Assembly (NCBI GenBank): GCA_949283695.1
Contig: CASDTX010000025.1
Coordinates: 124,001 to 188,000, forward strand
From: an uncultured Eubacteriales bacterium
GTDB taxonomy: Bacteria > Bacillota > Clostridia > Lachnospirales > Lachnospiraceae
Length of the DNA: 64,000 bases
Reading direction: 5' to 3'
A program made the position numbers and the translations under genes. Under the pieces are notes generated by a model, which was not told where the DNA came from, did not search any database, and saw only the letters and a list, made by a program, of their open reading frames with translations. Shown here piece after piece: positions 23,956 through 32,929 of the stretch (position 1 is its first letter; each line of letters opens with the position of its first letter).

Positions 23956-24792
23956 GTGTTGAAATTTGATGTAAAGAAAATAGCGGCAATATCCGTGCTT
24001 TTTGTGATATTGCTTCTTTCTATGACGGTGATATCAAAGATCGCCAGTGATCCGGAAAATCATACGAAAACAATAGAAGCCTTAGATGAGAAAAAGGCGG
24101 ATGTCTTGAAATTGACGGCAACGTCAGCCGCGTCGGCTACGGCACTTGCGGCAATCCCGGGAGATGCAACAACTCCCGTGGCAAATAAGCTGGCGGACTT
24201 GACGTCGTATTTCCTGATTATATTAATGGTCGTATTTTTAGAAAAGTATCTGGTAACGCTGACGGGATATATGACATTTTTTATATTGATTCCGGCAGCA
24301 TGTGTTCTGCTTGCGATCGGTATATGGATGAATAAATCGTTTTTTAAAATATTAGCGGCAAAGGTGGCCGCCTTTGGATTGGTGTTGTTTCTGATTATTC
24401 CAGTGAGTATGAATGTATCCACATTGATAGAAGAAACATATGAGTTGTCTGTAGAAACAACGGTAAAAGAAGCACAGGATATCACAGATGAAATAAATGA
24501 AAGTATGGATTCGGAAGGGAACATTATTGAAAAAGCTCTGTCAAAAATCAAAAATGGAGTATCAGGGCTGCTGGAGCGGGGAGAAACACTTTTGAATCAA
24601 TTTATTGAAGCTATTGCTGTGATGATGGTAACATCTTGTTTGATTCCGATTGTTGTGTTGCTGTTTATGTTTTGGTTTGTTCGAATATTGTTTGGATTGC
24701 AGATAAATGTACCGAAAGATGTGCCGAAAAAAATTTCCTCAAAGATTCCAGGGCATAAACATAGCTCGACAGAAAAAGTGAATCCAATCTGA
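23956..24792 (+). CDS. Membrane protein of unknown function
   Basis: A 278-residue protein that I do not recognise. It begins with GTG at 23956. An N-terminal transmembrane helix (residues ~10-26) is followed by an Ala/Thr-rich extracytoplasmic segment, a cluster of three hydrophobic helices (~82-155), a hydrophilic acidic helical region (~160-215) and a final helix (~218-245). The tail is basic. It has no Cys pairs or catalytic motif. It stands alone between a hairpin repeat and the deacetylase gene. Confidence 0.7.
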   Translation: MLKFDVKKIAAISVLFVILLLSMTVISKIASDPENHTKTIEALDEKKADVLKLTATSAASATALAAIPGDATTPVANKLADLTSYFLIILMVVFLEKYLVTLTGYMTFFILIPAACVLLAIGIWMNKSFFKILAAKVAAFGLVLFLIIPVSMNVSTLIEETYELSVETTVKEAQDITDEINESMDSEGNIIEKALSKIKNGVSGLLERGETLLNQFIEAIAVMMVTSCLIPIVVLLFMFWFVRILFGLQINVPKDVPKKISSKIPGHKHSSTEKVNPI

Positions 24793-24856
24793 AGCAAAAT
24801 AATACAAAAAGTTAACAATAATTAATACATTTATAGGAATTTCTTAAAAACATCTT

Positions 24857-24864
24857 TGTATAAT
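24857..24864 (+). promoter_or_regulatory. Extended -10 promoter of the deacetylase gene
   Basis: TGTATAAT forms an extended -10 hexamer 70 bases before the start codon. No good -35 is seen at the proper distance. Confidence 0.5.
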
Positions 24865-24933
24865 AAACCAAGGTATGTGTATTGCCACACAATTTTGTTG
24901 ATATAAAGTACGAAAGGATAAACCGGGGAGATA

Positions 24934-25812
24934 ATGGGGAAGCGAAAGAAGCATACAAGAAATATAAGTGGTTATATTCTATGTGCGCTTGTTTTTTTTG
25001 CGATTGGCGGGACGATATTTTGTATGGTGGCCGATGCCAGGGAGAATGCCAGGATACAGGCAAGAATTCAGGCAGAGGAGCAGGCGGAGAAGGAAAAGAA
25101 AGCCGCGGAAGAAGCGAAAGTAAAGGAACGGATTGAGGCGAATTCCGTGCGGCCGGGAGTGCCGGTGGGGACTCTTGAACCTGATATGGATGAGAAGGCG
25201 GTTTATCTTACTTTTGATGACGGACCATCAGAGATCACGAGAAAGGTGCTGGATATTCTGGACAGCTATGGGATTAAAGCGACCTTTTTTATCACGGGAG
25301 CTAATGAAAAGTACAGACCGCTGATCAAGGAAGCGCACGACAAGGGGCATACGATCGGGCTTCATACATACTCGCATGATTATAAGTCTGTCTATTCGTC
25401 GGAGGAATCGTATTTCCGTGATCTGGAAAAAGTGGGGAAGGTGGCGGAGGAACAGATCGGATATGTACCGTGCTTTATCCGGTTCCCCGGGGGATCCTCT
25501 AATATGGTGTCGGCGCAGTACAGCCCGGGGATTATGTCACGGCTGGTGGAAGCGGTTCAGCGCAGAGGATACCAGTACTACGACTGGAATGTGGACAGCG
25601 GTGACGGTGCCGGGTATGGAAAGGAGCAGATTGAAGCAGGTTCCATGACGGACCAGTATCATCATTCGATGATTTTGTTTCATGATGCACCGAATAAGGC
25701 AGACACAGCAGAAGCTCTTCCGCAGGTTATAGAGTACTATAAGAATCTGGGGTACGAGTTCCGTCCGATTACGAGGGAGAGTTTTGTTTCACACCATGCG
25801 GTGCTGAACTGA
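24934..25812 (+). CDS. Polysaccharide deacetylase (CE4), membrane-anchored
   Basis: A 292-residue extracellular enzyme with an N-terminal membrane anchor (residues ~12-32) and a charged Ala/Glu/Lys-rich coiled stalk (~36-70), followed by a NodB/CE4 domain. Motifs: TFDDGPS (catalytic base and metal Asp), HTYSHDY (metal histidines), RFPGGSSN, DWNVDSGDG and LFHDAP (catalytic His). Such PgdA-like enzymes remove acetyl groups from peptidoglycan GlcNAc and confer lysozyme resistance; chitin or other polymers are possible substrates. It is monocistronic, with a terminator at 25891-25957. Confidence 0.92.
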   Translation: MGKRKKHTRNISGYILCALVFFAIGGTIFCMVADARENARIQARIQAEEQAEKEKKAAEEAKVKERIEANSVRPGVPVGTLEPDMDEKAVYLTFDDGPSEITRKVLDILDSYGIKATFFITGANEKYRPLIKEAHDKGHTIGLHTYSHDYKSVYSSEESYFRDLEKVGKVAEEQIGYVPCFIRFPGGSSNMVSAQYSPGIMSRLVEAVQRRGYQYYDWNVDSGDGAGYGKEQIEAGSMTDQYHHSMILFHDAPNKADTAEALPQVIEYYKNLGYEFRPITRESFVSHHAVLN

Positions 25813-25820
25813 TTGTACAG

Positions 25821-25957
25821 TGATGCTGCCCTTGCTATACAAGGGGGCAGTCATAGCATAAAATGTCCGGGGCAGGGGCTTCGGATTAGAGGACTGATCA
25901 GACAGAATGCGGCGAATGTGGCTGCAGGTTGGGGCTGTTGTGATCAGTCCTTTTATT
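25821..25957 (+). terminator. Two hairpins ending the deacetylase transcript
   Basis: A short hairpin (ctgcccttg-ctata-caagggggcag, about 25826-25850) lies just after the stop codon. A longer one has the perfect stem ggactgatca/tgatcagtcc (25891-25900 with 25941-25950) followed by ttttattgttt. The second is the better terminator. Confidence 0.7.
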
Positions 25958-25974
25958 GTTTCTAATATTCCATA

Positions 25975-26002
25975 TTGACATAAAATCTTACGAGTGTAAT
26001 GA
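25975..26002 (+). promoter_or_regulatory. Promoter of the lipoprotein gene
   Basis: TTGACA at 25975-25980 is followed after 16 bases by TAATGA, 41 bases before the start codon. The -35 is perfect and the -10 is weak. Confidence 0.45.
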
Positions 26003-26042
26003 TTAGAGGCAGAATCTCACCCTGTCATGAAGGAGGCCGGCT

Positions 26043-27233
26043 ATGAATCGAAGAAGAAAACAAAAAAGAGGATTATTGATATGTCTGTCTTTGCTTGTGC
26101 TCTGCAGCGGCTGTGAACAGAGGGCGCAGGAAGGGGCGGAGGACCCGATACAAACCTCCGGGGAACAGAGAAAGCAGGCTATCTCAGAGGAATCAGAGAG
26201 GCTGGCTGAAGGTTATCGGGATATTTATGAGGCGGCAGCGCGGGAGGAGTGTCTGGATACGCTGGAAGTTCAGGAAGAGATCATAAATCATATCGGGAAC
26301 GCAGGCTATGCGGCGGTGGACAGGGACGATCAGATAAATATGGTCCAGTATGAGCAGGCGGAAGATTTCTGTGAAAATGCACAGAAAGGACAGCACGATG
26401 AGGTTACGATCTTCTCGGTTATGAACGAGGGAGGTTTTGTCCGTTATGATATGGAAACAGAGGGCGGATCGATTGATGTGACTGTCAGTACGCTGAAATG
26501 GGAGAACGGTGAGCCGTTGGTATATTACTATCAGGAGTTTACAGCACATTCATGGCGGTATACGGAGAAAGGCTACCTCTTCTTAGAAGAATATCATCCG
26601 CCCGGCTATGACGGCCCGCCTGGAGAGATTGGATTTCGGGTGAAACCGCTGGACGAAACTTGCCGGGAACTAAACCGCAGGTACGTGTATCCCGTAGGAT
26701 ACGAAAGGAATAATTTGCTGATTACAGACTGGGAGGAACAGGATTACGGGAAATTGGATTTTTATGATCTGTATGAAAAATTATATTATGTAAAATACGG
26801 TGATTATGTGCCGTATCAGGTGTATGAAGGCGCGGAGTATGAGATACCGGAAAAAGAATTTGAAGAAGTGATCCAGAGTTATTTTCAGATCGGACGGGAG
26901 CAGATCGCGGCGAATACCGTGTATCAGCCGGATCGTCAGACTTACCGGTATAGACCGAGAGGGCTGCATGATCCTGGAAAGGCGTATGAGCCATACCCGG
27001 AAGTGACAGCATATGAAGAACAGCAAGACGGAACGATCCGGCTGATTGTAGAAGCTGTGTGGGAGAGCACTTTGACGGATTGTGCAGTTGCCAGTGAACT
27101 GGTCGTGCGGCCTATAGACGAAGCTCATTTTCAGTATGTATCGAATCGAGTTATTTCATGGGACGAAGAGACAGAATCACGCTGGTATATCCCGAGATTA
27201 ACGGAGGAAGAGTGGATGGGATTCTACGGCTAA
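26043..27233 (+). CDS. Lipoprotein of unknown function (DUF6070-like)
   Basis: A 396-residue exported lipoprotein. The basic N-terminus RRRKQKRG, the hydrophobic core and the lipobox LCSGC (Cys at residue ~24) form a type II signal peptide. The mature part is strongly acidic and rich in Tyr and aromatic residues (KLDFYDLYEKLYYVKYG, YFQIGREQI), without catalytic motifs I can name. It recalls the DUF6070 family of Lachnospiraceae lipoproteins, from memory. Good ribosome binding site gaaggagg. It ends next to a degenerate copy of the hairpin repeat arm (cttgtccaccgatgctg at 27257). Confidence 0.75.
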   Translation: MNRRRKQKRGLLICLSLLVLCSGCEQRAQEGAEDPIQTSGEQRKQAISEESERLAEGYRDIYEAAAREECLDTLEVQEEIINHIGNAGYAAVDRDDQINMVQYEQAEDFCENAQKGQHDEVTIFSVMNEGGFVRYDMETEGGSIDVTVSTLKWENGEPLVYYYQEFTAHSWRYTEKGYLFLEEYHPPGYDGPPGEIGFRVKPLDETCRELNRRYVYPVGYERNNLLITDWEEQDYGKLDFYDLYEKLYYVKYGDYVPYQVYEGAEYEIPEKEFEEVIQSYFQIGREQIAANTVYQPDRQTYRYRPRGLHDPGKAYEPYPEVTAYEEQQDGTIRLIVEAVWESTLTDCAVASELVVRPIDEAHFQYVSNRVISWDEETESRWYIPRLTEEEWMGFYG

Positions 27234-27298
27234 CGGCTGCTTTGAGGGGGCTGCCTCTTGTCCACCGATGCTGCTGGTGTTTAGAAAGGAGCGAATAA

Positions 27299-28118
27299 AT
27301 GACGGAAGAGATGCTTGTGAAAGACAGGAAAGAACGGGTTCTAAAGATGTTTTCTTGGCAATCCATTTCCGCATCAGGAGAGGGTGCTCCTTTTTGAAAC
27401 ATGGCAGCATGGATGGATCAGTACGCGTCCGGATCTGCTGGTCTTGTGTGCGGTTCTGGGGATGCTGATTGGAATCATGGGAACAACTTATGATATCGTA
27501 AAAAGCTATAAAGAAATTGATGAGATACTGCTGCAGAAATGTGATCCAAAATCCTATCTTGCGGTTATAAGTTATGCCAGGTCTTATGGGAGAGAGCTTC
27601 GTTTCAAAGGCTGGCAGAAGACGGTGTTTGAGATGGCTCAGCAAAGATACATAAAAGCTGAAATAGCAGATGGAAATCTGGAAGCGGCAAGAAAGGCTCT
27701 GCATGAAGAGTGGAGCGGCAAGAAAAATTCCCGTATGTACAAACAGACCGCTATGAATCTGGAACTTGTCGAGGCCTATCAGTGTTCGGATGCAGAGAAA
27801 TATCATAATCTGTTCCTTCAGGCAGGGAAGGTATTTCAAAAGAATCCGCTGTTCATTGCAGAGAAACTGCTTCTGGAGCAGAACTTCGAACAGGCAGCAG
27901 AGGTCCTGCAGGAGTATAAAACTTCAGTGCTTTATAACAACGTACTGAGATCCTATCTCCTGGGGCTGTGCTGCGACAAGCTGGGAAATCAAAAGACGGC
28001 AAGGAACCACATGCAATATGCGGCAGAATATGGAAATACCATGCCGTGCAGAGAGAAAGCGGAGGCATGGCTTACGGCGAATCATGATTTGCAGCGGCCA
28101 GACGACACTGCCGAATAA
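27299..28118 (+). pseudogene. TPR-like membrane protein, frameshifted near the start
   Basis: The best start is ATG 27299 with aaaggag upstream, encoding MTEEMLVKDRKERVLKMFSW and stopping after GAPF. The next frame continues ETWQHGWISTRPDLLVL, a transmembrane helix (LCAVLGMLIGIMG) and a helical repeat region (RYIKAEIADGNLEAARKAL, LLLEQNFEQAAEVLQEY) to 28118. A TTTTT run at 27391-27395 is one T too long to keep the frame. A GTG at 27384 could serve as an internal start but has no properly spaced ribosome binding site. With the correction the protein has ~272 residues. Its function is unknown; it is possibly an anchoring TPR protein. Confidence 0.65.
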
Positions 28119-28217
28119 GACAGAGGAGCTGTTGGCTGCTGTCCTATGGCAGGTCTTCCTACTAAATGTCGTCTGATGTGGGTGGAAAATTACTGTATGT
28201 ATTTATGGATTATCTAA

Positions 28218-28409
28218 AAAACGGACGTCGATTATCTTATTGAACATAATCTGCCTAAACTGATGATTGCTCTCTATGACGAAACCTGTAATACTGATAT
28301 TGGAAAAGGCAAAGAGTATGAGGCGCAATGTCTGGATATATGGGATCTGATGTTTGAAAACAGGATTGGCATTACCCGTGATTTGACGGAAAAACTGACA
28401 GAGATGTGA
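28218..28409 (+). pseudogene. Orphan coding remnant
   Basis: An open frame of 63 codons (KTDVDYLIEHNLPKLMIALYD ... RIGITRDLTEKLTEM) bounded by a TAA just upstream and without a convincing start codon. Codon use looks like a real gene end. I do not recognise the family. It fills most of the 315-bp gap before the AlbA_2 gene; the remainder of that gap shows nothing. Confidence 0.35.
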
Positions 28410-28442
28410 TCAGATAACGACATATGGAAAGAGGTGAAATCT

Positions 28443-29924
28443 GTGAATTTTGATATATCCCAATTTGATGCTTACCGAGAGGATAACCGACGCGAAGTGA
28501 AAAAGGCAAAAGGCGGACTTCCGCTGTCCCTTTGGGAATCTTATTCAGCTTTTGCTAACTGCTATGGCGGAGTCATTATCCTTGGTGTAAAGGAAAATAA
28601 AGCTGGCAGATGGTACATGACCGGACTGGACAATGCGGAAAAACTGCGTAAAGACTTCTGGGATACAATTAACAATAAAAATAAGGTTTCAATAAATCTG
28701 CTGACAGACAATGATGTGGAGATATTTGAAGAAAACAACGGCATCATTATGGTTATCCATGTACCAAAGGCAAAGCGTGAACAGAAGCCGGTATATATAA
28801 ATGGAGATATGTTTAGCGGCACCTTCCGCAGAAACTGGGAAGGAGATTATCACTGTGACCGCAGCGAGGTGCTTGCTATGCTCCGGGATCAGCCGGAAGA
28901 AACCGCAGATATGAAAATCTTGCAGGACATGCCTCTTGAGGTGCTCAATTCAGAGACCGTGCGTGCCTATCGCAATAGACATATGGCCTATCGGACAGAA
29001 CACGTGTGGGAAAGGCTGAGCGATGAAGAGTATTTGGAGAGAATAGGCGCTGCGAAGCTGTCTGCCAGAGACCATACTTTACATCCTACGGCTGCCGGAC
29101 TTCTTATGTTTGGGGAAGAATATAAGATTTTGTATGAATTTCCAGAGTATTTTCTTGACTATCGGGAAGTTCTTGATCCGACGATTCGCTGGACGGACAG
29201 GGTGCAGTCCAGTTCGGGCGACTGGACGGGGAATCTATTTGATTTTTTCTTCCGAGTTTACGGGAAACTTGTGAAAGATCTGAAAATCCCTTTTAAGCTG
29301 GATGGGATAACCCGGGTGGATGATACGCCTGTACACAAGGCGTTGAGAGAAGCTTTAGCAAATTGTATCGTAAATACAGACTTTTATTTTCCGAGAGGGA
29401 TTGTGATCCGGAAAGATGTAGATTCTATTGTAATGGAGAATCCTGGAAGCATCCGAACCGGAAAAGCACAGATGCTCAAAGGAGGTATCTCTGATCCCAG
29501 AAATAAAGCGTTGATGAAGATGCTTAATTTAATAGGTATTGGCGAAAGAGCTGGCAGCGGCGTTCCGGATATATATGGTGTGTGGGAACAGCAGGGATGG
29601 AAACCGCCGGAAATCATAGAAGAATACGGACCTGACAGAACCATTTTGAAATTATCGTTTACAAAAAAAGTGGCGATAAAAAGTGGTGATAAAAAAATGG
29701 CGATAAAAAATGGCGATAAAAAGAACGTGACAAAAAAGACAGAGCAACAGTTGCAATATATTCTGGAATATATGGCTCCTGATCAGGAATATAAAACGCG
29801 TGAACTTGCAGAAGTTGTTGGTGTGAAAGAGTCAAGGGCAAGAATTCTGGTAAATGAACTTGTAAAATCAGGAAGAATAAAGGCAGAAGGGAAGAATAAA
29901 GGTCGTAGATACAGATTGAAGTAG
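28443..29924 (+). CDS. AlbA_2/Schlafen-type ATP-binding regulator with C-terminal wHTH
   Basis: About 493 residues. The GTG at 28443 has gaggtg six bases upstream and is preferred over 28434. The N-terminal AlbA_2 (Schlafen AAA_4) domain shows REVKKAKGGLPLSLWESYSA and FANCYGGVIILGVKE. A HATPase_c_4-like domain follows (EALANCIVNTDFYF, ENPGSIRTG, LIGIGERAGSG). A lysine-rich linker with tandem GDKKMAIKN-type repeats leads to a winged helix (TRELAEVVGVKESRARILV). These proteins are usually annotated as putative transcriptional regulators or ATP-dependent helicases, and their real role is poorly known. It is monocistronic. Confidence 0.82.
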   Translation: MNFDISQFDAYREDNRREVKKAKGGLPLSLWESYSAFANCYGGVIILGVKENKAGRWYMTGLDNAEKLRKDFWDTINNKNKVSINLLTDNDVEIFEENNGIIMVIHVPKAKREQKPVYINGDMFSGTFRRNWEGDYHCDRSEVLAMLRDQPEETADMKILQDMPLEVLNSETVRAYRNRHMAYRTEHVWERLSDEEYLERIGAAKLSARDHTLHPTAAGLLMFGEEYKILYEFPEYFLDYREVLDPTIRWTDRVQSSSGDWTGNLFDFFFRVYGKLVKDLKIPFKLDGITRVDDTPVHKALREALANCIVNTDFYFPRGIVIRKDVDSIVMENPGSIRTGKAQMLKGGISDPRNKALMKMLNLIGIGERAGSGVPDIYGVWEQQGWKPPEIIEEYGPDRTILKLSFTKKVAIKSGDKKMAIKNGDKKNVTKKTEQQLQYILEYMAPDQEYKTRELAEVVGVKESRARILVNELVKSGRIKAEGKNKGRRYRLK

Positions 29925-29973
29925 GCAACAGGCCAGTCTGTGTCAATCGTAGAAAATAATACTTTTATCGACG

Positions 29974-30030
29974 AATACCCCTTTCTATGCTATGATAATC
30001 TTCGGATTATTAAGTATGGAAAGGGGTATT
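29974..30030 (+). promoter_or_regulatory. Structured leader sequestering the ribosome binding site of the TetM-like gene
   Basis: aatacccctttc (29974-29985) is the exact reverse complement of gaaaggggtatt (30019-30030), which contains the Shine-Dalgarno aaagggg of the ATG at 30034. Inside the loop lies a second perfect hairpin with a stable tetraloop, ataatc-TTCG-gattat (29994-30009). The folded leader would block translation initiation. Ribosome protection genes are often controlled through their leaders, so translational control is likely. The trigger is unknown. Confidence 0.7.
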
Positions 30031-30033
30031 TTC

Positions 30034-32757
30034 ATGGAAAATACGTCATCAAATAAACAGAACAGGCACATCTGTCTGGGGATTCTTGCCCATGTAGATG
30101 CGGGAAAAACGACGCTGTCAGAGGGGATGCTCTACTTAAGCGGCCGGATCCGCGGCATGGGCCGGGTAGATCACGGAAATGCGTTCCTTGACACGTATGA
30201 ATTGGAGCGGGAACGGGGAATTACGATTTTCTCGAAGCAGGCAGTGCTTTCGTGGAAGAACACTGAGATCACCCTTCTTGACACGCCGGGGCATGTGGAT
30301 TTCTCGGCGGAGATGGAACGGGTTTTACAGGTGCTGGACTGTGCGGTCCTTGTGATCAGTGCGGCTGACGGTATCCAGAGTCATACGGTTACATTGTGGC
30401 GTCTTCTGAAACGGTATGAGATCCCTACGGTTCTTTTCGTAAATAAGATGGACCGGGAAGATGCGGATAAGGCGCGGATTATGAAGGGGCTTAAGGAAAG
30501 GCTCAGCGAGGGATGCGTGGACATGGGCGCGGGGAAGGATCAGTTCCTGGAAGAGACGGCGGTCTGCGACGAACGGATGCTGGAAGAGTATCTTGAGACG
30601 GGGGACCTGCAGAAGGACAGCATTCGGCAGGCTGTGATGGAACGGAAGGTATTCCCCTGCTGGTTTGGTTCTGCGCTGAAAGCGCAGGGCATAGAAGAAC
30701 TTCTGGACGGGCTGACAGACTACTGTGCGGCACCGGCTTATCCGCCGGAGTTTGGCGCGAAGGTTTATAAGATTGCAAGGGACGGGCAGGGAAACAGGAT
30801 GACCTACCTGAAGGTTACCGGAGGTCAGCTGAATGTGAAGGAAACCTTGCCCGGCATAGAAGGAAAGGTCAATCAGATCCGGATTTATTCGGGCGAAAAA
30901 TATGAGATGGTATCCCAGGCGGAGGCGGGACGCGTCTGTGCGGTTACCGGGCTGGAGGGGACCTATCCGGGGCAGGGGATCGGCATGGAGAAGGCTTCCG
31001 GTCTGCCGGTATTGGAACCGGTTCTCACCTACTGCGTGGAGCTGCCGGAGGGCTGCGACGCCCATGTTATGCTTAAGAATCTGCGGCAGCTGGAGGAAGA
31101 GGAACCGGAGCTCCATGTGGTCTGGGAGGAGAAACTCTCTGAGATCCATGTTCAGCTGATGGGCGAAGTGCAGACAGAGGTGCTGCAGAGACTTGTAAAA
31201 GAGCGGTTTGGAGTTCTTGTTGAGTTTGGTGAGGGAAATATTGTATACAAGGAAACCATTGCAGCCCCGGTAGAGGGGGTAGGGCATTTTGAGCCTCTGC
31301 GCCATTATGCGGAAGTTCATCTTCTGCTGGAGCCCGGAGAGCGTGGATCCGGGCTCCAGGCTGCCTCTGACTGTGGGGAGGATATCCTTGACCGGAACTG
31401 GCAGAGGCTGATTCTGACCCATTTAGAGGAGAAGGAACACAGAGGAGCCCTGACGGGTTCGGCTGTGACGGATATGAAGATCACGCTGCTGACCGGGCGG
31501 GCTCATCAGAAGCATACCGAGGGAGGTGATTTCCGGCAAGCCACCTACCGCGCCGTACGGCAGGGGCTCCGTAAGGCAGAGGGGGTTCTCCTGGAGCCTT
31601 ACTATGAGTTCCGGATGGAACTGCCTCTGGATGCTGTGGGACGGGCCATGACTGATATTCAGCGGATGAGCGGGAAGTTCCAGGGACCGGAGACAGAAGA
31701 CGGGCAGGCGGTGCTGACCGGGCAGGCGCCGGTGTCGGAGATGCGGGGATATCAGAAAGAGTTTGCTGCGTATACAGGAGGCTTTGGCAAGCTGTTCTGT
31801 GCGCTGAAGGGCTATGACCTCTGTCATAATCCGGGAGAGGTCATTGAGCGGATCGGATACAATCCGGATGAAGATGTGGAGAATACGGCGGATTCTGTGT
31901 TCTGTGCCCACGGCGCGGGTTATATCGTGCCTTGGTATGAGGTGGAAGAACACATGCATGTAGAGAGCAAGGTGAAAGAGACTGCATCCGGGGAGAAGCT
32001 GACGATGACCGCACCGGTGCGGCCGGTGAAACAGACCATTGAGCTCACGCCGGAGGAGCTGGATGCAATCTATGTGAGGACGCCGGATCCGATCCGCAGA
32101 AGGACGCAGAACAGTCCGGTGACAGTATCTGCAAAGAATAAAAACCCAAAGACCAGGCAGAGACCGGCGGAAGAGGGCGCGATGGCAGACAGTCCGCGGG
32201 CAGCAAAGCGGAAGGCGGCTGGCGAAGAGTACCTTCTGGCAGACGGATATAACATTATATTTGCCTGGGATGAGCTCCGCGAACTGGCAGAAGCAGATCT
32301 GGCGGCTGCCCGGGGAAAACTGGCAGATATTCTCTGCAATTACCAGGGCTATCGGAGATGTACCCTGATCCTTGTGTTTGATGCTTATAAAGTCGAGGGA
32401 AATCCCGGAGAAGTGGTGAAATACCACAATATACATATTGTATATACAAAGGAAGCGGAGACAGCGGACCAGTATATCGAGAAGACGGTTCGGAAAATAT
32501 CCAGAAATCATGAAGTAACCGTGGCTACTTCGGATGCGCTGGAGCAGGTGATTATCCTGGGACAGGGAGCACGCCGGATGTCAGCTGCAGGGCTGAGAGA
32601 AGAGGTGGAGCTTGCGCTTCAGGAGGTCCGCAGCGGTCATCTGAACCGGGGCGAACATCTGCGGAATTATCTGTTTGATTATCTGGAGGAGGATACTGCC
32701 AGAGAAATGGAGCAGGTGCGTCTGGGAAAGGCGGACAGGGAAGGCAAGACAGTCTGA
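30034..32757 (+). CDS. TetM-like ribosomal translocation GTPase fused to YacP/Rae1-type NYN endoribonuclease
   Basis: The preferred ATG at 30034 gives 907 residues. Residues 1-~660 are an EF-G/TetM-like ribosome-protection GTPase with G1 AHVDAGKTT (19-27), G3 DTPGH, G4 NKMD, and a long domain III-V region ending in the elongation-factor C-terminal fold. A charged linker (~665-730, RRRTQNSPVTVSAKNK) leads to a NYN/PIN-like RNase at 731-907. This part has D737 in LLADGYN, D783 in LVFDAYK, D812 in ETADQYIE, D834 in VATSD, and GQGARRMSA. It matches B. subtilis Rae1 (YacP), which cuts mRNA in the ribosomal A site. The fusion would bring a nuclease to the A site. Tetracycline resistance cannot be assumed. 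Confidence 0.88.
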   Translation: MENTSSNKQNRHICLGILAHVDAGKTTLSEGMLYLSGRIRGMGRVDHGNAFLDTYELERERGITIFSKQAVLSWKNTEITLLDTPGHVDFSAEMERVLQVLDCAVLVISAADGIQSHTVTLWRLLKRYEIPTVLFVNKMDREDADKARIMKGLKERLSEGCVDMGAGKDQFLEETAVCDERMLEEYLETGDLQKDSIRQAVMERKVFPCWFGSALKAQGIEELLDGLTDYCAAPAYPPEFGAKVYKIARDGQGNRMTYLKVTGGQLNVKETLPGIEGKVNQIRIYSGEKYEMVSQAEAGRVCAVTGLEGTYPGQGIGMEKASGLPVLEPVLTYCVELPEGCDAHVMLKNLRQLEEEEPELHVVWEEKLSEIHVQLMGEVQTEVLQRLVKERFGVLVEFGEGNIVYKETIAAPVEGVGHFEPLRHYAEVHLLLEPGERGSGLQAASDCGEDILDRNWQRLILTHLEEKEHRGALTGSAVTDMKITLLTGRAHQKHTEGGDFRQATYRAVRQGLRKAEGVLLEPYYEFRMELPLDAVGRAMTDIQRMSGKFQGPETEDGQAVLTGQAPVSEMRGYQKEFAAYTGGFGKLFCALKGYDLCHNPGEVIERIGYNPDEDVENTADSVFCAHGAGYIVPWYEVEEHMHVESKVKETASGEKLTMTAPVRPVKQTIELTPEELDAIYVRTPDPIRRRTQNSPVTVSAKNKNPKTRQRPAEEGAMADSPRAAKRKAAGEEYLLADGYNIIFAWDELRELAEADLAAARGKLADILCNYQGYRRCTLILVFDAYKVEGNPGEVVKYHNIHIVYTKEAETADQYIEKTVRKISRNHEVTVATSDALEQVIILGQGARRMSAAGLREEVELALQEVRSGHLNRGEHLRNYLFDYLEEDTAREMEQVRLGKADREGKTV

Positions 32758-32929
32758 TCGGCAGAACATGCAAACTGGCCTGCATAAAAATGCGATAACT
32801 GGACATTTCAAAAGAACCAGTACGGTGATACTATACCTGTAGCGTTGAAGTGCACCAACGCGGTCAAACAAGAAGAATATCCGCTTCGGCAGATATGGTT
32901 TGAATGATAACAGGAAAGAGGAGACGTAT

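Noticed and set aside
27384-27395. Programmed ribosomal frameshifting in the TPR-like gene
   Set aside because: A simple T-run without a slippery heptamer, downstream structure or internal Shine-Dalgarno. An indel is the simpler explanation.
30034-31900. Annotation as a tetracycline resistance gene
   Set aside because: TetM-like GTPases with NYN fusions form a separate group. Resistance cannot be read from these motifs.
30325-32511. Two long minus-strand frames (~365 and ~362 codons) opposite the TetM-like gene
   Set aside because: They show no domain, start in low-quality contexts and mirror the codons of a well-supported plus-strand gene.
32758-32929. Possible riboswitch before the ECF S component (hairpins gcgttg/caacgc and a UUCG loop)
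   Set aside because: I could not match it to TPP, THF, preQ1, cobalamin or other known classes. Short hairpins alone are not enough.
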